Below, piece by piece: positions 14,656 to 23,411 of a stretch of DNA of 35,886 nt. The position numbers and the translations under genes are program-made. The notes under the pieces were generated by a model. That model did no database searches, had not been told where the DNA came from, and saw only the letters and a program-made list of their open reading frames with translations. The DNA comes from an uncultured Sulfurovum sp. Lineage in GTDB: Bacteria; Campylobacterota; Campylobacteria; Campylobacterales; Sulfurovaceae. The DNA lies in NCBI GenBank assembly GCA_902727915.1, contig CACVAU010000031.1:1-35886 (forward strand), read 5' to 3'. The first letter of the stretch is position 1. The number at the start of each line of letters is the position of its first letter.

Positions 14656-15393
14656 ATGTTTAAAAGATTACTTTATGAACCACTATTACATTTTTTGATA
14701 TTAGGTGGACTGCTTTTTCTTTTTTACTCTTTTTCAGAGAATAAAGAGGAATCAGTAGATAACATTTTTGTGTCTCAGGAGAGAATTACACAATTAATTG
14801 AAGATTCAGAAAAGAAACTTTTGAAGATTTTAACAGAGGAAGAGAAACAAGAACTGATAGATAGAGAAGTCTATGAAAATATTCTTTATAAAGAAGCGTT
14901 AAAAATAGGTTTAGATAAGACAGATATTGATATGCGAAGGCATTTAGCAACTAAAATGGAATTTGTTATGTATGATACTTATACACTTCCTGTTCCGAGT
15001 GATGATGTTTTAAAAAAATTTATGTTAGCCAACCCCAATGATTATAGAGAAGAACAAAAAATAAGTTTTACGCAAAAGGTTTTAAACTCAGCATTAAATA
15101 CTTTTGATGAGAGCTATACACTTAGTGAATTTGAGGCAAGTAATATTTTTGGACGTACATTTGCAAAAGAACTTTTTAGTTTAGCAGTAGATGCTAAAGC
15201 ACAAAAAATAGAATCCGACTATGCTGTACATGAAGTGTTGATAAGCAGTAAGCCTACGCCAAAACTTCAACGCTTTGAAAAGCTTCGTGAAGAGATTAAA
15301 AGTGATTATTTAAGTCTTCAACGAGAGCAAAAGAATCAAACGATTTATGAAGCATTAAAGTTAAAATATAGCATTAATATAGAAGTGAAATAG
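14656..15393 (+). CDS. Membrane-anchored peptidyl-prolyl isomerase-like protein paired with HupE/UreJ
   Basis: The 245-residue protein has one N-terminal membrane helix (about 10-26) after a short E-P-L-L-H-F start. A SurA/PpiC-like chaperone helical region follows (Q-E-R-I-T-Q-L-I-E..., L-I-D-R-E-V-Y-E-N-I-L-Y-K-E-A). After that comes a short degenerate parvulin-like portion (K-I-S-F-T-Q-K-V-L). This N-terminal arrangement recurs in proteins annotated as peptidyl-prolyl isomerase next to HupE/UreJ-2 transporters. It is too short for a complete parvulin domain, so it may act as a chaperone rather than as an isomerase. HupE/UreJ starts 3 bases after the stop, which implies a functional pair. 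Confidence 0.75.
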   Translation: MFKRLLYEPLLHFLILGGLLFLFYSFSENKEESVDNIFVSQERITQLIEDSEKKLLKILTEEEKQELIDREVYENILYKEALKIGLDKTDIDMRRHLATKMEFVMYDTYTLPVPSDDVLKKFMLANPNDYREEQKISFTQKVLNSALNTFDESYTLSEFEASNIFGRTFAKELFSLAVDAKAQKIESDYAVHEVLISSKPTPKLQRFEKLREEIKSDYLSLQREQKNQTIYEALKLKYSINIEVK

Positions 15394-15395
15394 AC

Positions 15396-16376
15396 GTGAA
15401 TGTTAAAATATTTTTTATTTTTATTTTTGTTTTCTCTTTGCTTCGAGCTGATGTGATTAAACCAGCTTATCTTGAAATAATTGAAGAAAAAGAGCATGCG
15501 TATACAATATTGTTAAAAATAGCTGTAGATGAAGAAAAGAAGCCTTCTGTAACTTTAAAAGTAATGGACGGTTGTCAAAAAAAAGATCCTTCTTCAATGC
15601 GTTTTTTAAAAGCTTCATACTTAGAACAATATACGTTAGTTTGTGAAGAGAGTATTAAAGGTAAACTAATTGAAGTGGAGGGATTAGAAAATCGAAAAAG
15701 TGATTTGCTTTTACGCTTGGAATTTTTAGATAACAGTTCACAGTCCATGCTACTTAATACTTTAGAAAATAGCTACTTGGTTGAAGAAGATGCTTCCTTG
15801 AGTCAAATTGTTCAGACCTATACATGGTTGGGTATTACCCATATTTTGATGGGATTTGACCATCTTTTATTTGTTTTTTTACTCTTACTTCTTGTTAAAA
15901 GTCTGAAGCGACTTCTTTGGACTGTTTCTGCTTTTACTTTGGCACATAGTTTGACCATGGCAGGTGCTACTTTGGGCTTGGTTCAACTACCACAGCAACC
16001 TGTTGAAGCCATTATTGCTTTGAGTATTGTTTTTTTAGCCTTAGAACTGATGTATGAAAAACAAGGAAAGGTAGGCTTAACATCACAATATCCTTGGCTT
16101 GTTGCTTTTATTTTTGGTCTTTTACATGGTTTTGGGTTTGCTGGTGTCTTAGCTGAAATTGGTTTACCTCATGAAGCAATTACTTTAGCACTTGTTTTCT
16201 TTAATATTGGGGTAGAATTAGGACAGTTATCTTTTATTGTATTGATTGTACTGATTGCTTGGTTACTTAAACGCTTGTTAACGCAAAAAACAATGGAAGG
16301 CATAGAAGTATTTATTATTTATGCCATAGGAGGATTGGCTTCCTTTTGGATGATTGAGAGAGTGTTAGTGTTTTAA
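15396..16376 (+). CDS. HupE/UreJ-2 family membrane protein
   Basis: A signal peptide (about residues 1-18) leads into a periplasmic beta-rich region (about 20-145) with two cysteines. Six to seven membrane helices follow. They carry the family motifs G-I-T-H-I-L-M-G-F-D-H-L-L-F, F-T-L-A-H-S-L-T-M, F-G-L-L-H-G-F-G-F-A and F-N-I-G-V-E-L-G-Q. The His residues in these helices suggest transition-metal passage, and HupE/UreJ relatives have been linked to nickel or cobalt supply. The metal is not shown by the sequence. The start codon is GTG, 3 bases after the PPIase-like stop. It converges on the 16381 gene with 4 bases between stops. Confidence 0.85.
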   Translation: MNVKIFFIFIFVFSLLRADVIKPAYLEIIEEKEHAYTILLKIAVDEEKKPSVTLKVMDGCQKKDPSSMRFLKASYLEQYTLVCEESIKGKLIEVEGLENRKSDLLLRLEFLDNSSQSMLLNTLENSYLVEEDASLSQIVQTYTWLGITHILMGFDHLLFVFLLLLLVKSLKRLLWTVSAFTLAHSLTMAGATLGLVQLPQQPVEAIIALSIVFLALELMYEKQGKVGLTSQYPWLVAFIFGLLHGFGFAGVLAEIGLPHEAITLALVFFNIGVELGQLSFIVLIVLIAWLLKRLLTQKTMEGIEVFIIYAIGGLASFWMIERVLVF

Positions 16377-16380
16377 GACA

Positions 16381-17382
16381 CTACTCCTCCTCTTTTCCTT
16401 CCTCTTCTTCCTCATTATTTTGTTGCTTACTATCTTTTTCTCTTCTTTTTAAAATCTCTTCATATTTACCATGTTCATCAATTTTATGCAGTTTTTGACG
16501 TTCTGTGAGTCTTAATTTTCCTTGTAAGGCTTTCATTGCAGGTTTTCGGTTAGGTGCAATTTTTTTACAAGGGAACTTAATGTCTTCAAGTTCATCATGG
16601 TCATAAATAATATGTATGGCTTGATCTTCATCGTCATAAAATACATTTCGTATTTGTGAATAATAATATTCTTGACACTCTCCAGCCCTCCCTGGAAGTT
16701 CTGCACATTGCTTTTTAAGAGGTGCACGTTGTGGATCTAAGAGATTAAAGGTAGCTGCATTTTTACAGATACTAAAGTATTCGCGTGACAAAATTAAGTA
16801 TTCTAATTTTCTGGTGGCAATAATGGGTTGTTTAGGTGCGCGTGTCTCATAAGGTGGAAACTGAATCTTGCTAATATTAGTGGGAAAAGAAAAAAATTCA
16901 GGTTTGGTTTCAAATTTTGGATCAATACTTGAAAATCGTTGTATGTTATCAGCATCAAAACATATTTCAGCTTCTACAGCAGCTTCTATTTGTGTTTCAA
17001 AGTCAGTAAGTCGCTTTTTTGCTTTTTCTGGAAAGGCTTGGTAACTCTTATAGGCAAAGATGAGAAAATAGATGGTAATGACAAGTAAAAAAAGACCAAT
17101 GCCCATGCTAACGTAATGTGCCATAGAGAAACCAAGTGCTGTGAAAAAAATTAAGAAGAGCATAATCCAAGAAAAACGCATGTGGTTAGACCAAAAGTAG
17201 TCAGTATAGAGTCGCCTTCGGTGTGCGCTCATTACCTTTCTACATTCAGCCTTATTACCGAGTTCAAGTCTCTTTTTACTGATGATGTGTTTTATTAAAA
17301 CTTTAAAGAGTAATAGAAAACCTATTAAGATAAAGAAAACGAGTAAAGTCATTAAGATATGGGATGTGGTATAGCTATACAT
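16381..17382 (-). CDS. Uncharacterised three-helix membrane protein with acidic tail
   Basis: I do not recognise the family. The 333-residue protein has one helix near the N terminus (about 9-30) and a pair at about 73-92 and 95-112. The cytoplasmic remainder is about 215 residues. That domain contains several cysteines (KNAATFN, KKQCAELP, GECQEYY, KFPCKK regions) and Tyr/Phe-rich strands. The end is Lys-rich and then almost pure Glu (EEEEEGKEEE). It faces topA divergently and shares the 127-base intergenic region that holds the topA promoter. Nothing ties it to the sulfur genes. It may sense or bind something through the cytoplasmic domain. Confidence 0.75.
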   Translation of the reverse strand: MYSYTTSHILMTLLVFFILIGFLLLFKVLIKHIISKKRLELGNKAECRKVMSAHRRRLYTDYFWSNHMRFSWIMLFLIFFTALGFSMAHYVSMGIGLFLLVITIYFLIFAYKSYQAFPEKAKKRLTDFETQIEAAVEAEICFDADNIQRFSSIDPKFETKPEFFSFPTNISKIQFPPYETRAPKQPIIATRKLEYLILSREYFSICKNAATFNLLDPQRAPLKKQCAELPGRAGECQEYYYSQIRNVFYDDEDQAIHIIYDHDELEDIKFPCKKIAPNRKPAMKALQGKLRLTERQKLHKIDEHGKYEEILKRREKDSKQQNNEEEEEGKEEE

Positions 17383-17448
17383 AAATTGTGTATTCCAAAG
17401 TTTTTTAATTTGAGTTTTATTAGTATATCAAAAAATCAAAGATAATGG

Positions 17449-17477
17449 TTGCACTTTATAAAGCTTTTCGTTACAAT
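17449..17477 (+). promoter_or_regulatory. topA promoter
   Basis: TTGCAC (17449-17454) and TACAAT (17472-17477) are separated by exactly 17 bases. This is the best sigma-70 match seen in the window. The start site near 17484 would give a leader of about 26 bases before the ATG at 17510. Confidence 0.65.
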
Positions 17478-17509
17478 GCAAAAAAATTATTTAGTGGTGT
17501 AAAATATAT

Positions 17510-19795
17510 ATGAAAAATTTAATTATTGTGGAGTCTCCTGCAAAAGCTCGAACTATCTCAGCTTTTCTTGGTAAGAACTATAAAGTTGTTGCGTCAAAAG
17601 GGCATATTCGAGATTTACCTAAAAGCTCATTTGGAATTACTGTAGAAGAAAATGGTCTTTTTGTTCCTAAGTACTCTATTCCAAGAGAGGTGAACCCCAC
17701 AGTTAAAGAACTTAAAAAATTAGCAAAAGATGCTGAAACGGTTTACATCGCAACCGATGAAGATCGTGAGGGTGAAGCCATTGGTTGGCATATTGCGATG
17801 GCAATTAAAAAAGAACCAGCATCTTTACCACGTATTGTTTTTCATGAAATTACTAAGACAGCGATTCAACACGCCTTAGATAATCCACGTACAATAGATA
17901 TGGATTCGGTTAATGCACAACAAGCCAGACGATTACTTGATCGGATTGTGGGTTATAAACTTTCACCACTTTTAGCTTCTAAAATTCAAAAAGGACTAAG
18001 TGCTGGACGTGTTCAAAGTTCATCGTTAAAGATTGTCATTGATCGTGAGAGAGAGATTAAAGCATTTAAACCAGAAGAGTATTGGAGTGTTGATGGGCTT
18101 TTTGAAAAAAACATAGAGTCTAGTATTTATGCGTTTGATGGCACAAAATTAGATAAGATGTCCATTAAAAATGAAGCAATGGCGACGGAAATTGTTCAGT
18201 CAGCTGTACAAGAGAACTTTGTGGTTGAATCTTTGGAGAAAAAAGAACGTAAAAGTAAAACACCAGCACCTTTTATGACCTCAACATTACAACAAGCTGC
18301 ATCAACACAGTTAGGGTTTTCTCCCAAAAAAACCATGATGGTGGCACAAAAGCTTTATGAAGGGGTTAAAACGGATAAGGGAAATATGGGTGTTATCACT
18401 TATATGAGAACGGACAGTATGAATCTTGCTAAAGAAGCTGTGGGTTCGGCTAGAGATTATATTTTGACAAATTTTGGTGATGCGTATTTACCAGTTAAGT
18501 CAAAATCTTATGTGACTTCGTCAAAAGGAGCGCAAGAAGCGCATGAAGCCATTCGTCCTACACGGGTTGACTTTACACCTTTGGTCGCGAAAGATTATTT
18601 AGGAGCTGATGAATTTAAGCTGTATCGTTTAATTTATAATCGTTTTTTAGCTTGTCAGATGACTGAAGCACGTTTAGAGTCACAAACTTTGCTTTTTAAG
18701 GGTGAAAAGTCTATTTTTAAAGCATCAGGTCGAAAACTACTTTTTGATGGCTTTTATCGCGTCACAGGGTACAGTGAAAAAGATAAACTTTTACCAGAGT
18801 TAATAAAGGGTCAAAAAGTTATTTTGGATGACATTAAACCAGAACAACATTTTACAGAACCACCAGCACGTTATAATGAAGCCAGTCTTATTAAGAAGTT
18901 AGAGTCTTTAGGAATTGGTCGTCCAAGTACTTATGCGCCTACCATTACAATTTTACAAACACGTAAATACATTGAGTTAGAGAAAAAGAGAATCCATCCA
19001 ACAGAAGTAGCCTTTACGGTTATTGAGATGCTAGAAGAACATTTTTCTGAGATAGTTGACTCTGCCTTTACTTCAAATATGGAAGCAGACCTCGATGAGG
19101 TGGATGAAGGTAAGCTTGACTGGCAAAAAGTATTGACTGACTTTTATGATCCATTTATGAAGAAGATTACAGATGGAAAAGAGAAAATTAAAAGTCAGAA
19201 AATGGCAATTCCCACAGGTGAGATGTGTCCAAAATGTGGAAGTGAACTACTTAGAAGAAAAGGGCGTTATGGTGAGTTTATTGCTTGTAGTAATTTCCCT
19301 AAATGTAAGTATACGACTGACTTAGAAGGAAATGCACCACCAGAGCCAGAGTTAACTGACCGACCATGTGAAAAATGTGGTGAGATGATGGTGATTAAAG
19401 ATAGTCGGCGTGGTAAATTTTATGCTTGTTCAGCTTATCCAAAATGTAAAAATGCCCAACCTTTGGTTCCACCAAGAGAGTTAGAGATACCTTGTCCAAA
19501 ATGTGGTTCTAAGATTCATGAAAAAGAAGGTAAACGTGGTAAGTTTTTTGGTTGTTCTAATTATCCCAAGTGTCGCTTTATTTCAAATGGTGAGCCACAA
19601 GACCGAAAATGTCCAGAATGTGAAAGTATGGTGGTACATAAAGTTTTAAAAACGGGCGAAATTTATGACTGTATAGATAAAAAGTGTAAATGGTCAGAAG
19701 CTGTTCCTGTGGATAAACAAAAAGGTTTACCTGAAGGTAAGTCTGATGAAAAGAAAGCCAATGAAAAGAAAGCTGAGGATGAGCAAAAAGCTTAA
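17510..19795 (+). CDS. topA: DNA topoisomerase I
   Basis: This type IA topoisomerase relaxes negative supercoils. The Toprim domain covers the first 120 residues, with V-E-S-P-A-K-A and the acidic D-E-D-R-E-G-E-A motif. The catalytic Tyr298 is in V-I-T-Y-M-R-T-D-S, and G-I-G-R-P-S-T-Y-A is near residue 472. The C-terminal part (about 572-730) has four four-cysteine zinc ribbons: three of the form CPKCG/CEKCG...C-S-x-(F/Y)-P-K-C, and a fourth, less regular one (CPECE...C-I-D-K-K-C). The protein ends in a Lys/Glu-rich tail. The 761-residue length is normal for the phylum. The phosphoesterase gene begins inside its end. Confidence 0.97.
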   Translation: MKNLIIVESPAKARTISAFLGKNYKVVASKGHIRDLPKSSFGITVEENGLFVPKYSIPREVNPTVKELKKLAKDAETVYIATDEDREGEAIGWHIAMAIKKEPASLPRIVFHEITKTAIQHALDNPRTIDMDSVNAQQARRLLDRIVGYKLSPLLASKIQKGLSAGRVQSSSLKIVIDREREIKAFKPEEYWSVDGLFEKNIESSIYAFDGTKLDKMSIKNEAMATEIVQSAVQENFVVESLEKKERKSKTPAPFMTSTLQQAASTQLGFSPKKTMMVAQKLYEGVKTDKGNMGVITYMRTDSMNLAKEAVGSARDYILTNFGDAYLPVKSKSYVTSSKGAQEAHEAIRPTRVDFTPLVAKDYLGADEFKLYRLIYNRFLACQMTEARLESQTLLFKGEKSIFKASGRKLLFDGFYRVTGYSEKDKLLPELIKGQKVILDDIKPEQHFTEPPARYNEASLIKKLESLGIGRPSTYAPTITILQTRKYIELEKKRIHPTEVAFTVIEMLEEHFSEIVDSAFTSNMEADLDEVDEGKLDWQKVLTDFYDPFMKKITDGKEKIKSQKMAIPTGEMCPKCGSELLRRKGRYGEFIACSNFPKCKYTTDLEGNAPPEPELTDRPCEKCGEMMVIKDSRRGKFYACSAYPKCKNAQPLVPPRELEIPCPKCGSKIHEKEGKRGKFFGCSNYPKCRFISNGEPQDRKCPECESMVVHKVLKTGEIYDCIDKKCKWSEAVPVDKQKGLPEGKSDEKKANEKKAEDEQKA

Positions 19796-20297
19796 GATTG
19801 GGATTTTATCCGACTCTCACACCAAAACCGTCTTACACCAAGAAGCCATAGAACATTTATGTGCTTTAGGTATTGAGTATCTTCTTCATGCTGGAGATAT
19901 TATGCTTGAAGAACATCTTCAAATGTTAGTTGACACAGGGCTTCCTTATGCCTGTGTGTATGGCAACAATGATACCTCACTTATTTCACTACATGGAAAA
20001 TATAATATTTTTCAAGAGCCTCACTATTTCAAAATTGAAGATTTAAAAATTAAAATGATGCATATGCCTTATTATATGTCTTCTGATGCTGATATGGTAG
20101 TTTCAGGACATACACATATGTTTGAGGCAGAACTTTCAAGTAAGACGCTATTTATTAATCCTGGGGAGGTTTGTGCCAGAGAAAAACCTTTAAGTGAGTG
20201 TGCCATTGTAACCGTAGAAAACAAGCTTTTTGAGGTAGAGCATTATTTTAGAGAGCTAAATCAAACAACATGGACCAAAAGGGAGGTTATGTTGTAA
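19779..20297 (+). CDS. YfcE/MJ0936-family metallophosphoesterase
   Basis: This is a small calcineurin-like phosphodiesterase. The metal-binding blocks are visible in order: L-S-D-S-H near the N terminus, H-A-G-D-I, Y-G-N-N-D, S-G-H-T-H and N-P-G-E. I place the start at the ATG at 19779, giving 172 residues beginning MSKKLKIGIL, because GAGG precedes it and the longer frame upstream is only topA read out of frame. The gene overlaps topA by 17 bases, so expression is coupled. Family members hydrolyse phosphodiesters in vitro, but the natural substrate is mostly unknown. Compared with typical members it is slightly short between the G-N-N-D and G-H-T-H blocks. Confidence 0.88.
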   Translation: MSKKLKIGILSDSHTKTVLHQEAIEHLCALGIEYLLHAGDIMLEEHLQMLVDTGLPYACVYGNNDTSLISLHGKYNIFQEPHYFKIEDLKIKMMHMPYYMSSDADMVVSGHTHMFEAELSSKTLFINPGEVCAREKPLSECAIVTVENKLFEVEHYFRELNQTTWTKREVML

Positions 20298-20360
20298 TCA
20301 ATGAATATCTTGTTAATTATAGTATAATTATTTAGAATACTTTTAAAAAGAGAAAAGTTT

Positions 20361-21089
20361 ATGGATAAAATTAGTTTATTATATGTAGAAGATGACCAAG
20401 ATATTCAAGCAATATATTTAGAATCAATTAAAGAAGAGGTGGATATTGTCCATTTAGCTTATGATGGAGAGGAAGGCTATAACCTTTATAGGGCTCTTAA
20501 ACCAGATATTATTCTTCTTGATATTAACATGCCTAAACTTGATGGGCTCTCTTTAGCTAAAAAGATTAGAGAGCTAGATTCTCAAGTTAAAATTATTATT
20601 ACTACAGCTTATGCTGAACAAGATAAACTTCTCCAAGCCATTGAACTTTATTTAATTAAATATATTTTAAAGCCCATTGATCCACTTCTTTTAAAAGAGG
20701 CATTGTTAAAAGCAAAAAATGAAATTTTTAAAAGTAGAAGTAACGCATTACCCAAAGATAAAATATTTTTCTTGGATGAACACAGTACTTGGAATGTTAA
20801 TCAAGAAAAGTTTTATGTTAAAGGTGTTGAAGTAAAACTCACAAAAAATGAGCGACGTTTATTAATGTTATTATCAAGTAATGAAAATAAAGTTTTTACA
20901 TTTTATCAAATTTTTAATGACATTTCTTATGATAATATTGAAAAAGATTATGATGTTGGACAGGTAAGGGCTTTAGTGAAGCTTTTGAGACAAAAGATAC
21001 CTAAAGATGCCATTGTCAATATTTATGGAGAAGGGTATCGATTTAATCCTTTTAAGTTCCATAGTGTAGAAGTTGTTCATAAAGTTTAG
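20361..21089 (+). CDS. OmpR-type response regulator
   Basis: A receiver domain (about residues 1-118) has the acidic pocket E10-D11-D12, phospho-acceptor Asp54 in L-L-D-I-N-M-P, the Thr near 80, and the Lys in I-L-K-P-I-D. The winged-helix DNA-binding domain (about 150-235) shows L-T-K-N-E-R-R-L-L-M-L-L and the end motif I-Y-G-E-G-Y-R-F. The -10-like TATAAT at 20323-20328 lies upstream. Its 3' end overlaps the 3' end of the hybrid kinase gene by 38 bases tail to tail. With the kinase and the HPt protein next door, it is the likely final acceptor of a phosphorelay. Target genes cannot be read from the window. Confidence 0.92.
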   Translation: MDKISLLYVEDDQDIQAIYLESIKEEVDIVHLAYDGEEGYNLYRALKPDIILLDINMPKLDGLSLAKKIRELDSQVKIIITTAYAEQDKLLQAIELYLIKYILKPIDPLLLKEALLKAKNEIFKSRSNALPKDKIFFLDEHSTWNVNQEKFYVKGVEVKLTKNERRLLMLLSSNENKVFTFYQIFNDISYDNIEKDYDVGQVRALVKLLRQKIPKDAIVNIYGEGYRFNPFKFHSVEVVHKV

Positions 21090-22881
21090 TGACTTCAATA
21101 GGTTTCGTAAGATAATCAGTTATTCCAGCTTTAAGCATTTTACTGATCTCTTCTTTCATGTCAGATGCTGTTACAGCAATAATTGGTATTTTGCTATCAT
21201 GCTTTCTAATAATTCTACTTGTTTCATAACCATCAAGTATGGGCATTTGAATGTCCATTAAGATAAGAGCGTAGGCATTTTTTTGATGAAGTAAAATGGC
21301 TTCCTCTCCATGCTGAGCGAGGTCAATAATGATGCCAGAGTCTTCAAGTAAGCCCATCAGAATTTGTTGATTTATTACATTGTCTTCAACAAGTAAGATG
21401 TGTTTACCTGAGAGTTGAGTAATATTTTTAGGAAGCATTTTTTTAAAGCTTTCTTCGGGTACAGGTTTCGTTGAATTTTTTTCAATAAGTTCTATTTCAA
21501 AAATAAAGTTACTGCCTTGTTCATGCTCACTTTCCACCCAAATTCTTCCATTCATCATTTCAACAAGTTGTTTGGAGATAGTTAATCCAAGACCTGTGCC
21601 TTGGTGTTTATGGCTAGAAATTGCATCAGCTTGAATAAAGGCTTTAAAAATATTTTGTTGTTCTTTTTTATCTAAACCAATGCCCGTATCTTTGATTTTA
21701 AATTGAAAACGATTAGGTTTAATTTTTGACACAGATAATGATACTTTACCTTTTGATGTGAATTTAACAGCATTGGAAAGAAGGTTATTGAGGATTTGAG
21801 AAAGACGTAAGGCATCACCATAATAATAAGTAGCAATATTATTGGCATAGTTAAGTTCAAAGTCAAGTTTTTTATCTTTACGCTCAAATTCTAATAGGGT
21901 AATGGAGTCATTAATAATTTTATGAAGATTAAAGTCAATCTTTTTAAGTGTTAATTTACCAGCTTCTATTTTAGAAGCATCAAGAATATTGTTAATAATG
22001 CTTAAAAGGTTTTTAGCTGAATGGTCTATTTTTTCTATAAAATCTTTTTGTTGAGGACTTAATTTTGTTTGTAGTGTGAGATAGGACATGCCCATAATAC
22101 TATACATAGGAGTACGAATTTCATGACTCATATTGGCTAAAAAGTCTGATTTTATTTGTGCTGTTTCTTCAGCTTTAATTTTGAGCTTTTCTAAGGTTTT
22201 GTAATCTTTTTCCAGCTTTTTATGTAGGCTATGAACTTGAGAAAGTACTTGCCCAATTTCATCTGGCAGTTCAATATTTATTTCTTGGCTAAAGTCTGGC
22301 TTTTTAGTATTAAGGTTTTCAAGCAGATACTGTACTTTCGCAAATCGACGTTGTATCTGCTTATAGAGCAAATAAATTAAGCTTGAAACAATAAACAAGC
22401 CAGAAAGAGATAATAATAAGGTAAAGATAAAATAACTATGATTACTTTTGCTTAAACGTTGTTGTGCATTTTGAAGTGTGTTGAGGGAATTTTGTTGTAA
22501 TGCTTTAAAGTATTGACGTTGTTTTTTAATCATATCTTCTAAGTGTTGACTAGAAAGAGGGTTAATGAGCATTGTTAAGTTATTGGAAATTTCTTTGAGC
22601 TTGATTTTTCTTCCATAAGCTTGGGATATTTCTAAATTTTTTAAGATGGAAGTTATTTTATCGTTATTTGAATCTTCTTTAATATTTAAAATTATTGCTT
22701 CAAGTATTTTTAAATTTTTATTATCATAAAGTACTACTTGTAACTGTTGCGTGTTAATTTTATCGACAGCATCAATGGTTTTTTTTGTAAAAATATAATT
22801 CATACTCATGTATAAGGTAAAAAATAAAATAGCAATTATTGAGATAAAACGTAGTTGTGATAATATGGTTAAATTATACAT
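21052..22881 (-). CDS. Hybrid sensor histidine kinase with receiver domain
   Basis: Numbered from the ATG at 22881, the protein has 609 residues. Membrane helices lie at about 10-30 and 150-172 and enclose a helical periplasmic sensor with many Gln, Asn and Leu. A HAMP-like linker follows. The HisKA domain has S-H-E-I-R-T-P with His253. The ATPase has the N, G1 and G2 blocks (L-L-S-N-A-V-K-F, D-T-G-I-G-L, G-T-G-L-G-L). The C-terminal receiver has Asp543 in L-M-D-I-Q-M-P. A longer frame reaches a TTG at 22926, but AAGG ahead of the ATG and the sequence M-Y-N-L-T make the ATG better. Downstream on the same strand from the HPt gene, it forms an operon with it. The signal is unknown. Confidence 0.92.
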   Translation of the reverse strand: MYNLTILSQLRFISIIAILFFTLYMSMNYIFTKKTIDAVDKINTQQLQVVLYDNKNLKILEAIILNIKEDSNNDKITSILKNLEISQAYGRKIKLKEISNNLTMLINPLSSQHLEDMIKKQRQYFKALQQNSLNTLQNAQQRLSKSNHSYFIFTLLLSLSGLFIVSSLIYLLYKQIQRRFAKVQYLLENLNTKKPDFSQEINIELPDEIGQVLSQVHSLHKKLEKDYKTLEKLKIKAEETAQIKSDFLANMSHEIRTPMYSIMGMSYLTLQTKLSPQQKDFIEKIDHSAKNLLSIINNILDASKIEAGKLTLKKIDFNLHKIINDSITLLEFERKDKKLDFELNYANNIATYYYGDALRLSQILNNLLSNAVKFTSKGKVSLSVSKIKPNRFQFKIKDTGIGLDKKEQQNIFKAFIQADAISSHKHQGTGLGLTISKQLVEMMNGRIWVESEHEQGSNFIFEIELIEKNSTKPVPEESFKKMLPKNITQLSGKHILLVEDNVINQQILMGLLEDSGIIIDLAQHGEEAILLHQKNAYALILMDIQMPILDGYETSRIIRKHDSKIPIIAVTASDMKEEISKMLKAGITDYLTKPIEVTKLYEQLLHYGT

Positions 22882-22942
22882 ATTTAGAACCTTAGCTTTA
22901 GAAATACATCTTCCCCAATGAAACAAATTTTACTGTTTTTTA

Positions 22943-23260
22943 TTATATTTTAGTTAAATCACTAATAATAATACTTAAGACTTCAGAAAATTCTTTAAGA
23001 GATTGTTCGTTCTTTTTTTGATGTAACTGTGTGGATAAAAGACTTAGTTTTTCCATTCCGAGTGTTAAAGAGAGACCTTTAATGGTATGGATGGTACTGG
23101 TAAATTTTTCATTATTGAGTTTATCTAACTCTAAGAATTGGTAACGAATGAGAAAACTTTTTAATACCTTATTATAGAGTTTCTTGTTACCATTTAGGTA
23201 TTTTAGTCCTAGATTTGTATTAATATATTTAGAGTTTGGTAGGGCTGTTTGATAAGGCAC
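22943..23260 (-). CDS. Stand-alone HPt phosphotransfer protein
   Basis: The 105-residue helical protein carries the phospho-histidine motif T-I-H-T-I-K-G-L-S with His58, and the later L-S-x-L-S-T-Q-L-H-Q-K helix of the HPt fold. HPt domains pass phosphate between the receiver of a hybrid kinase and a response regulator. The start is GTG, six bases after TGGAG. The kinase gene follows 61 bases downstream on the same strand. It is more often fused to the kinase; here it is a separate gene placed first in the operon. Confidence 0.82.
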   Translation of the reverse strand: MPYQTALPNSKYINTNLGLKYLNGNKKLYNKVLKSFLIRYQFLELDKLNNEKFTSTIHTIKGLSLTLGMEKLSLLSTQLHQKKNEQSLKEFSEVLSIIISDLTKI

Positions 23261-23411
23261 TTATGTCTCCATTTAATCAATTTATTGGGGAAGGTTACTT
23301 TTTATTTTTGCTTAAAAAACATATTTACTAGGAGCATGTTTCATCTTAGAATTATACACTATTATTTTTATCAACTATTTTTCAGCAACTTCTTCTTGGA
23401 AATTCGGAATA

